Of a stretch of 64,000 bases of DNA, positions 58,801-64,000 are shown piece by piece (the stretch's first letter is position 1; the number at the start of each line of letters is the position of its first letter). The translations under genes were made by a program, and so were the position numbers. Under the pieces are notes generated by a model. It was given only the letters and a program-made list of their open reading frames with translations, was not told where the DNA came from and did no database searches. Source of the stretch: Streptomyces asiaticus (GTDB lineage Bacteria; Actinomycetota; Actinomycetes; Streptomycetales; Streptomycetaceae); assembly GCF_018138715.1 (NCBI RefSeq), contig NZ_JAGSHX010000006.1, positions 2,666,001 through 2,730,000 on the forward strand, written 5' to 3'.

Positions 58801-59866
58801 GGAGGCGGCCGAGCAGGCGGACCGCCTGGTCACCGAGGCCCGCAACGAGGCCGACCGGCTGCGCGCGGAGGCGAGCGGCGAGGCGGAGCGGCTGCGCAGC
58901 GAGGCCGCGGAGACCGTCGGTTCGGCACAGCAGCACGCGGCGCGCACCCGCGCCGAGGCCGAGCGGGTGGAGACCGAGGCGGCGGCCGAGGCGGAGCGGA
59001 TCCGCAACGAGGCGCAGGCCGAGGCGGACCGGCTGATCGACCGGGCGCGCGAGGACGCCAACAAGCGGCGTTCGGACGCCGCCGAGCAGGCCGACCGGCT
59101 GATCTCCGAGTCCTCGGCGGAGGCCGAGCGGCTCACCTCCGAGGCACAGGAGGCCGCGCTGCGCGCGGCGACCGCGGCCGAGGAGCAGGCGGACACCATG
59201 GTGGGCGTGGCCCGCCAGGAGGCGGAGCGGCTGATCGCCGAGGCCACGGCCGAGTCCAACGCCATGGTGGAGAAGGCCCGTACGGACTCCGACACCATGC
59301 TGGGCGAGGCCCGGGGCGACGCCACCGCCATCCGGGAGCGCGCCGAGGAGCTGCGCGCCCGTACCGAGGCCGAGGTCGAGGAGTTGCACGAGCGGGCCCG
59401 CCGGGAGTCCGCGGAGCAGATGAAGGCCACCGGCGAGCGGGTGGACAAGCTGGTCGCGGCGGCCACCGCGCAGCTGATGAAGGCCGAGGAGAAGGCCAAG
59501 TCGCTGGTCGCGGAGGCGGAGAGCGAAGCGAGCCGGGTGCGGATCGCGGCCGTGAAGAAGGCCGAGAGTCTGCTGAAGGAGGCCGAGCAGAAGAAGACCG
59601 AGGCCGAGCGGGAGGCGGACCGGCTCCGGACCCAGGCCACGGACGAGGCACAGCAGATCGTGGACGAGGGCAAGCGCGAGCTGGAATTGCTCAAGCGCCG
59701 CCGCGAGGACATCAACGCGGAGATCTCCCGTGTCCAGGACGTCCTCGAGGCGTTGGAATCCTTCGAGACCCCCGCGTCGGGTGGCGCGGGCGGCAAGGAG
59801 AACGGCCAAGTCAAGACAGCGGCGGGTGCGGGTGCGACGAGGAGTGGAAAGCGATCGGAGGGGTAA
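55868..59866 (+). CDS. scy: Scy, giant coiled-coil polarity scaffold
   Basis: About 1,332 residues, almost entirely coiled coil. The N-terminal part (LSKFEAEMERLKTEREKAVQ, DDLGYQVEVLRAKLHEARRN) is a DivIVA-like heptad segment. The rest is a 51-residue-type repeat rich in EAERLRAEA, AEEQAER and DEAARLR. The end is RRREDINAEISRVQDVLEAL and ESFETP. Scy organises the tip-growth complex of hyphae with DivIVA and FilP. GTG 55868 (reading MRGYDRYE) is chosen because known Scy proteins begin MRGY; ATG 55838 would add ten residues. The extreme Glu/Ala/Arg repeat and high G+C make a false long open frame on the other strand. filP follows 259 bases downstream. Confidence 0.95.
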   Translation: MRGYDRYEPDDQLSKFEAEMERLKTEREKAVQHADDLGYQVEVLRAKLHEARRNLAARPAYDSANAGYQAEQLLRDAQLQADQLRANAERELRETRAQTQRLLQEQAERQSRLEAELHAEAVARRQRLDQELAERRATVESHVNENVAWAEQLRARTEAQARRLMDESRAEAEQALAEARAEAQRMTEQARQRLGSEAEAARHEAEAILRRARSDAERLLTNAGTQAQEATDHAEQLRTSTASEADQARRAAAEQTRAAEQRMQEAEQALREARSEAEKVVTEARDAAAKRLAAAESDNEQRTRTAKAEVARLVGEATKEAERLRAEAEQLRDDARAEAERMIAEASDDARARAAEDSAAQLAKAARSAEEVLTRASEKAQSTTKAATDEAERIRREAEEEADRLRAEAHDTAEQLKGTAKDDTKEYRAKTVELQEEARRLRGEAEQLKSEAAAEGERVRAEARREAVQQIEEAASTAEDLLTKAKADAEETRSGATAESERVRTEAIERANALRRQADELLKRARGEADELVTSAEEQAERVKSEATTAAEELREEAERAAEDRRAEAEGELNRLHQEAEQRLSSADQALRDAREEAERLRRETGEEIERQRTESAERLNALRQQAEDEAARLRDEAAADASNARAEGESVAVRLRGEAAAEAERLRAEAQETADRVRAEAASAAERIGTEAAEALAAAQEEAARRRREAEELLADAREEAQAERTAAREQSEELLAAARNRVSEAQAEAQRLVEEAERRSADLVAAAEQTAQQVRDSVAGLHEQAEQEITALRGAAEHAAERVRDEAQAEADRVRADAYAERERASQDATRVRREATEESEAAKSLAERTVAEAIAESERLTEQAREEAARRRADAAEQADRLVAEATHEAERLRAEANETLDEARRSANKSRAEAAEQADTLISGATEEAQRLVSEATTRAQALRTEASDARATAEQDAARTRAQARGDANNIRSEAAEQADRLVTEARNEADRLRAEASGEAERLRSEAAETVGSAQQHAARTRAEAERVETEAAAEAERIRNEAQAEADRLIDRAREDANKRRSDAAEQADRLISESSAEAERLTSEAQEAALRAATAAEEQADTMVGVARQEAERLIAEATAESNAMVEKARTDSDTMLGEARGDATAIRERAEELRARTEAEVEELHERARRESAEQMKATGERVDKLVAAATAQLMKAEEKAKSLVAEAESEASRVRIAAVKKAESLLKEAEQKKTEAEREADRLRTQATDEAQQIVDEGKRELELLKRRREDINAEISRVQDVLEALESFETPASGGAGGKENGQVKTAAGAGATRSGKRSEG

Positions 59867-59904
59867 CCGTATCCGGGGGGACGAGTCTCAGCTGTGCCTA
59901 TCGA

Positions 59905-59948
59905 GGTTTCGCTTAAGTCTCGCGTCGGTTTCGCGTAAGTCTCGCGTC
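59905..59948. repeat. 22-bp tandem repeat between scy and filP
   Basis: Two consecutive 22-base units (59905-59926 and 59927-59948) begin GGTTTCGC and end TCTCGCGTC, differing at a single base (CTTAAG versus CGTAAG). They lie 38 bases after the scy stop and about 180 bases before filP. The remainder of 59867-60125 holds a TTGACT hexamer near 60052 and no gene. Confidence 0.7.
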
Positions 59949-60125
59949 AGGCTGCGTCCATCACGGCATGTCCGTATCATCCCGACGAGTGACGAGGTCT
60001 CCGTCTTACTGCCACTCAAAAGGCTGGAGGTTTCGCAGATCAAACACACGTTGACTCGATGACACGCCGTTCATCCCCCTAGGATTCCCTCTATCACCTC
60101 ACCGGTCTCTTTCGACAGGAACCCC

Positions 60126-61064
60126 ATGAGCGACACTTCCTCCCCCTTCGGCTTCGAGCTCGTGCGGCGTGGGTACGACCGCGGTCAGGTGGACGACCGC
60201 ATTTCCAAGCTCGTCGCCGATCGTGACAGTGCACTGGCCCGTATCACCTCTCTGGAAAAGCGCATCGAGGAGCTGCACCTCGAGACGCAGAACGCTCAGG
60301 CCCAGATCAACGATTCGGAGCCGTCCTACGCGGGGCTCGGCGCCCGGGTCGAGAAGATCCTCCGTCTCGCCGAGGAAGAGGCGAAGGATCTGCGCGAGGA
60401 GGCTCGCCGCGCCGCCGAACAGCACCGTGAGCTGGCCGAGTCGGCCGCCCAGCAGGTCCGCAACGACGCCGAGTCGTTCGCCGCCGACCGCAAGGCCAAG
60501 GCCGAGGACGAGGGCGCGCGGATCGTCGAGAAGGCGAAGGGCGAGGCGGCCACGCTGCGCCAGGAGGCGCAGAAGGACGCCCAGTCCAAGCGCGAGGAGG
60601 CGGACTCCCTCTTCGAGGAGACCCGCGCCAAGGCCGCGCAGGCCGCCGCCGACTTCGAGACCAACCTCGCCAAGCGCCGCGAGCAGTCCGAGCGCGACCT
60701 GGCCTCGCGTCAGGCCAAGGCCGAGAAGCGGCTCGCGGAGATCGAGCACCGCGCGGAGCAGCTGCGCCTGGAGGCCGAGAAGCTGCGCACCGACGCCGAG
60801 CGCCGCGCCCGCCAGACGGTGGAGACCGCGCAGCGCCAGGCCGAGGACATCGTGGCCGACGCCAACGCCAAGGCGGACCGCATCCGCAGCGAATCCGAGC
60901 GCGAGCTCGCGGCCCTCACCAACCGCCGCGACAGCATCAACGCCCAGCTGACCAACGTCCGCGAGATGCTGGCCACGCTGACCGGCGCGGCGGTGGCCGC
61001 GGCCGGTGCCCCGGGCGAGGACGAGGCGGCCACCCGCGGCGTCCCGGCCCAGCAGTCCCGGTGA
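60126..61064 (+). CDS. filP: FilP, intermediate-filament-like coiled-coil protein
   Basis: 312 residues. The conserved head MSDTSSPFGFELVRRGYDRG and ISKLVADRDSALARITSLEK is shared with known FilP proteins; a long rod rich in EEAKDLREEARRAAEQ and ERRARQTVETAQRQAED follows, and the tail reads RDSINAQLTNVREMLATLTG. FilP assembles into filaments that stiffen hyphae near the tips and binds Scy and DivIVA. AGGAA precedes ATG 60126. A hairpin at 61091-61118 ends the gene. Confidence 0.95.
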   Translation: MSDTSSPFGFELVRRGYDRGQVDDRISKLVADRDSALARITSLEKRIEELHLETQNAQAQINDSEPSYAGLGARVEKILRLAEEEAKDLREEARRAAEQHRELAESAAQQVRNDAESFAADRKAKAEDEGARIVEKAKGEAATLRQEAQKDAQSKREEADSLFEETRAKAAQAAADFETNLAKRREQSERDLASRQAKAEKRLAEIEHRAEQLRLEAEKLRTDAERRARQTVETAQRQAEDIVADANAKADRIRSESERELAALTNRRDSINAQLTNVREMLATLTGAAVAAAGAPGEDEAATRGVPAQQSR

Positions 61065-61090
61065 CCCACGGTCACAACGGAGCGCCCGAT

Positions 61091-61118
61091 GCCCCGCGCC
61101 GCCCAAGCGGCGCGGGGC
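61091..61118 (+). terminator. Terminator of filP
   Basis: GCCCCGCGCCG (61091-61101) pairs with CGGCGCGGGGC (61108-61118) around a six-base loop, 26 bases after the filP stop. Confidence 0.75.
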
Positions 61119-61132
61119 ACGTGCATGTACAC

Positions 61133-61440
61133 CCCAGCCCTTCCGGCGATTGCCGACAAACCCAGCCCCTCCGGCGATTGAGGAGCCGGGGTCCGGGGGC
61201 GGAGCCCCAAACCAGCCCCTCCGGCGTTTACCGGCAAACCAGCCCCTCCGGCGATCGAGGAGCCGGGGTCCGGGGGCGGAGCCCCCGCGCGGGCCGGGCA
61301 AACACCGCCCAAACCAGCCCCTCCGGCGATTGAGGAGCGGGGGCCCGGGGGCAGAGCCCCCGCATGGGCCCGGGCGGGGGCCGACAAACCCAGCCCCTCC
61401 GGCGATTGAGGAGCCGGGGTCCGGGGGCGGAGCCCCCGGC
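61133..61440. repeat. Cluster of Streptomyces intergenic GC repeats
   Basis: A unit of about 47 bases beginning CAGCCCCTCCGGCGATTGAG and ending in GGGGGCGGAGCCCC recurs: partial at 61133-61153, full at 61162-61208, partial at 61213-61230, full at 61240-61286, a variant at 61315-61361, and full at 61391-61438. Each full unit can fold (GGGGTCCGGGGGCGGAGCCCC region). Similar elements occur in intergenic DNA of many Streptomyces. They fill most of the 431-base gap 61065-61495, which has no gene. Confidence 0.8.
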
Positions 61441-61495
61441 GGGGCCGGGCGGGGCCCGGTTTCGGGAAGGGGCGGGGTGGGGCAGGCAACCCCCC

Positions 61496-62410
61496 GTGAC
61501 CGACCGCACCCTCACAACCCTCGGCTTCGCCGACGTCCCCGCCCAACAACCCCTCACCTACCCCGGCCGCCCCATCACCCACCCCACCCTCCTCACCACC
61601 GGTGAACTCTGGGACCTCACCCCCACCCCAGGGCGCCTCGGCACCTGGACGGTCAACCCACGCCCCGGCGACAACGACGCGCCCAAAGAGTCGCTGGACG
61701 CCGTCCTCACCCAGCTCGGCCACCCCCCAACCCCCCACCGCCACCCCGTCATCGCCGTCGGCTCCAACGCCTCCCCCGCCCAGCTCCACCACAAGCTGTC
61801 CCGCCCCGACCACCCGGCCACCGTCCCCATGGTCCCGGTCGACGTGCACGGCATCGCGGTCGGCTGCTCGGCCCACATCGGCCGGTACGGCTACGTGGCC
61901 TCCGCCCCGTACACGGCACCCGGCGCCCGCACCCCGCTCGTCATCAGCTGGCTGGACGCCGAGCAGCTCGCGGCCGTGGACGCCACCGAGTACCCCAACT
62001 ACCGCCGCGTCCTGCTGCCCGGCAGCCAGTACCCGATGGTCATGCCGTCCGGCGAGCGGCTCCGCGGCGCGTACCTCTACGTCGGCGAGCGCGGAGTGCT
62101 GATGTCCCCGGACGGCACCGAACGCCCTCTCCCTGGCGGCGGCGACCAGAGCGCCCTGCTCACCCGCCTCCTCGCGGGCTCACCACGGCTGCGCGCACTC
62201 CTCGGCCCGGACCCCCGCGCCTGGGTCACCCGCGCGGGCGGCGACCCCGCGGTACGCAGCACCGGCACCCGGATCTTCCAGGAGGAGGGCTGGGCGCTGC
62301 CGCAGCCCGACCTCCTCCGCTGCCCGGAGGACGGGCAGCCCGGCGATCCCGGCGGCCCCGGAGGCTCCGGAGGCGCCAAGAGTTACGATGCGCTCTCATT
62401 TCCCGAGTAA
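61496..62410 (+). CDS. Hypothetical protein, possibly gamma-glutamylcyclotransferase-like fold
   Basis: 304 residues from GTG 61496, just after a run of C. The protein is soluble with no signal. VIAVGSNASPAQLHHKLSR resembles the substrate loop (YGSN-type) of gamma-glutamylcyclotransferase-like proteins. It is followed by VGCSAHIGRYGYVASAPYTA and WLDAEQLAAVDATEYPNYRR, which fit the same fold loosely; this is a low-confidence idea. The C-terminus is Gly/Pro-rich. No neighbours suggest a role: filP is upstream behind a repeat cluster, an ABC exporter downstream. The gene is transcribed in the same direction as both. Confidence 0.7.
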   Translation: MTDRTLTTLGFADVPAQQPLTYPGRPITHPTLLTTGELWDLTPTPGRLGTWTVNPRPGDNDAPKESLDAVLTQLGHPPTPHRHPVIAVGSNASPAQLHHKLSRPDHPATVPMVPVDVHGIAVGCSAHIGRYGYVASAPYTAPGARTPLVISWLDAEQLAAVDATEYPNYRRVLLPGSQYPMVMPSGERLRGAYLYVGERGVLMSPDGTERPLPGGGDQSALLTRLLAGSPRLRALLGPDPRAWVTRAGGDPAVRSTGTRIFQEEGWALPQPDLLRCPEDGQPGDPGGPGGSGGAKSYDALSFPE

Positions 62411-62489
62411 CAGGAACCGTCAACACGCCGTTATCCTCCTAACTCTCACGGGGCGAGCACGCCCGACCCATGCTCATAAGGGGCGGAGA

Positions 62490-63791
62490 ATGATCGAGGC
62501 AGTCGGCCTCACGAAGCGCTACGGCGCCAAGACGGCCGTGTACAACCTGTCCTTCCAGGTGAGGCCCGGCGCCGTCACCGGCTTTCTCGGGCCCAACGGG
62601 TCGGGCAAGTCCACCACCATGCGGATGATCCTGGGCCTCGACGAGCCCACCGCCGGCCATGTCACGGTCGGCGGCTATCCGTTCCGCAAACTCCCCAACG
62701 CCCCCCGCCAGGTGGGCGCGCTGCTCGACGCCAAGGCGGTGCACGGCGGCCGCAGCGCCCGCCAGCACCTGCTCTGCCTGGCCCAGCTGTCCGGCATCCC
62801 GGCCCGCCGGGTGGACGAGGTGCTGGGCGTGGTGGGCCTCCAGAACGTGGCACGCAAGCGCTCCAAGGGCTTCTCGCTCGGCATGGGCCAGCGGCTGGGC
62901 ATCGCGGCCGCCCTCCTCGGCGACCCGCAGGTGCTGCTCTTCGACGAGCCGGTCAACGGCCTGGACCCCGAGGGCATCCTCTGGGTCCGCAACTTCATGA
63001 AGCAGCTGGCCTCCGAGGGCCGCACCGTCTTCGTCTCCAGCCATCTGATGAGCGAGATGGCGCTCACCGCCGACCACCTGATCGTGATCGGGCGCGGACA
63101 GCTGCTCGCCGATATGAGCGTCAGGGACTTCATCTCCTACAACTCCGCGGACTTCGCCCGCGTCCGCACCCCCGAGGGTGACCCGGGGCAGCGCGAGAAG
63201 CTGACCGCCGCGCTGAGCGAGGCGGGCGGCCAGGTGCTGCCGGAGCAGGACGGCGCACTGCGGGTGACCGGGCTGCCGCTGCCGCGCATCAGCGACCTCG
63301 CGCATGGGGCGGACGTACGGCTGTGGGAGCTCTCCCCGCACCAGGCGTCGCTGGAAGAGGCGTACATGCGGATGACGCAGGGCGCGGTGGACTACCGCTC
63401 GACCATCGACGAGCGCGCCGCGTTGCAGCAGCAGATGCCGGGCGCGGTGCCGCAGGGCGGTCCGTACGGCTATGCGCCGGGCGCTCCGGCACAGCAGGTG
63501 GGCTTCCCGCCGAGGACCGTACTGCCGGGCTACGCCGAACCCCCGGCCCCGCCACAGCAGCACACCCCGGGCGCCCCGCACACCCCGGGCGCCCCGATGC
63601 CCGCCGCCCCGGCGGCCCCGTCCGGCGCTCCCGCCGCCCCCGCGATGCCGCCCACCGCTCCCCCGGCGACTCCGGCGACTCCGGCGGCCCCCACGACTCC
63701 CTTGGCTCCCCCGGCTCCCCCGGCTCAGCCGCCCGCGGCGCCGTCCGCCCCCGCCGATCTGACCAAGAGCGACACCGAGGACGCCCGATGA
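62490..63791 (+). CDS. ABC-2 type exporter ATP-binding protein with Pro/Ala tail
   Basis: 433 residues. The ATPase domain (1-215) has Walker A GFLGPNGSGKSTTM, the signature SKGFSLGMGQRLGIAAAL, Walker B VLLFDEPVNGLDPEGI and the H-loop TVFVSSHLMSEM. A C-terminal domain to about 320 is typical of DrrA-like exporters. The last 110 residues are a low-complexity tail rich in Pro, Ala and Gln (PQGGPYGYAPGAPAQQ). ATG 62490 follows GGGGCGGAG. The stop overlaps the permease start by four bases (ATGA). It powers export by the membrane protein encoded next. Confidence 0.92.
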   Translation: MIEAVGLTKRYGAKTAVYNLSFQVRPGAVTGFLGPNGSGKSTTMRMILGLDEPTAGHVTVGGYPFRKLPNAPRQVGALLDAKAVHGGRSARQHLLCLAQLSGIPARRVDEVLGVVGLQNVARKRSKGFSLGMGQRLGIAAALLGDPQVLLFDEPVNGLDPEGILWVRNFMKQLASEGRTVFVSSHLMSEMALTADHLIVIGRGQLLADMSVRDFISYNSADFARVRTPEGDPGQREKLTAALSEAGGQVLPEQDGALRVTGLPLPRISDLAHGADVRLWELSPHQASLEEAYMRMTQGAVDYRSTIDERAALQQQMPGAVPQGGPYGYAPGAPAQQVGFPPRTVLPGYAEPPAPPQQHTPGAPHTPGAPMPAAPAAPSGAPAAPAMPPTAPPATPATPAAPTTPLAPPAPPAQPPAAPSAPADLTKSDTEDAR

Positions 63792-64000
63792 CCACCCCGT
63801 ACCAGCAGCAGTACCAGGCGCCCGTCCCCCCGCAGGGCCCTCCGCAAGGCCCTCCGCAGGGTGGTCCTCCGCAGATGCCGCCGCAGGCGGCCCCGCAGGG
63901 GGCCCCGCATCATCCGGCGCCCTCCGGGCCTCCGTCGCAGCCGTACGCCGGTGTCGGCCCGTACACCTCGCCGATCCCGGTCCGCCAGACCCACCTCGGC
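63788..64000 (+). CDS. ABC-2 type exporter permease, N-terminus (cut by window end)
   Basis: Starts at ATG 63788, coupled to the ATPase gene by ATGA. The 71 codons visible encode a Pro/Gln-rich cytoplasmic tail (MTTPYQQQYQAPVPPQGPPQ, then QGGPPQMPPQ) that ends in YTSPIPVRQTHLG, typical of the stretch just before the first membrane helix of Streptomyces ABC permeases. The membrane part lies beyond the window. Identity rests on the partner gene and the tail composition. Confidence 0.7.
   Translation, partial: MTTPYQQQYQAPVPPQGPPQGPPQGGPPQMPPQAAPQGAPHHPAPSGPPSQPYAGVGPYTSPIPVRQTHLG

Noticed and set aside
55820..59809. A 1,329-codon open frame on the minus strand opposite scy, rich in Leu and Gly
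   Set aside because: It is the mirror of the Glu/Ala/Arg coiled-coil repeat (GAG/GCC/CGG codons read backwards); no RBS, no family, and scy is certain.
1..64000. tRNA, rRNA, riboswitch or CRISPR elements
   Set aside because: No cloverleaf, T-loop, rRNA or regularly spaced repeat pattern was found by eye; covariance-model searches would be needed to exclude small RNAs.

Overview
The window is chromosomal DNA of a Streptomyces species. The evidence is the very high G+C with strong third-position G/C bias, frequent GTG starts, rare TTA codons, the adjacent Scy and FilP coiled-coil genes, a WhiJ-type HTH/DUF397 pair, and a conserved block pfkA - pta - ackA - pyk ... icmA ... meaB - thiolase - mce - scy - filP. 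From memory this block matches the S. coelicolor region around SCO5396-SCO5430. No rRNA, tRNA, CRISPR array, integrase or intact transposase was seen.

Layout. (a) 1-4590: the 3' end of a sugar ABC permease, then a roughly 4.1-kb foreign-looking segment (ATPase with a nuclease-like C-terminus, debris of a TolB-like gene and of an IS5-type transposase, a low-GC secreted protein with two TTA codons, a 39-residue membrane peptide), then a second, headless copy of the same permease 3' end. (b) 4.6-20 kb: a mixed accessory and regulatory stretch: ECF sigma factor with a CU044_5270 partner, TetR/NmrA pair, prolyl aminopeptidase, LysR, epoxide-hydrolase-like enzyme, atypical SDR, DUF397/WhiJ-like/ATPase trio, TetR/FAD monooxygenase, DinB-like protein, methyltransferase, and a glycosyltransferase fused to a degenerate deacetylase. 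(c) 20.2-22.6 kb: an LCP ligase and the second sugar permease, whose expected partner lies 21 kb upstream. (d) 22.6-27.3 kb: a two-gene conflict-type system, EACC1 plus a caspase-NACHT-HEAT protein of about 1,420 residues. (e) 27.3-36.2 kb: two paralogous membrane-anchored proteins, then pfkA, pta, ackA and pyk (glycolysis and acetate overflow). (f) 36.3-46.5 kb: DUF6230/DUF6114/secreted-protein operon, thioredoxin-TPR protein, TetR, isobutyryl-CoA mutase large subunit, DUF3817, MarR, MFS exporter and its divergent ArsR-type regulator. (g) 46.5-52.7 kb: thiamine-binding/DUF3817 pair, three coupled AIM24 genes, MarR, a two-component system and its probable PepSY target. (h) 52.7-64 kb: meaB, thiolase, methylmalonyl-CoA epimerase, scy, filP, a repeat-rich spacer, a hypothetical gene, and the start of an ABC-2 exporter operon.

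How the parts work together. icmA, meaB, mce and the thiolase belong to acyl-CoA interconversion feeding methylmalonyl-CoA and the TCA cycle. pfkA, pyk, pta and ackA cover upper glycolysis and overflow to acetate. Scy and FilP are polar growth and cytoskeletal proteins. Many regulators sit next to a visible dyad or direct repeat that probably forms their own operator; these sites are listed separately. The strongest candidate for a little-described system is the EACC1/caspase-NACHT-HEAT pair. The duplicated permease end flanking the ATPase segment is the clearest sign of a rearrangement or insertion.
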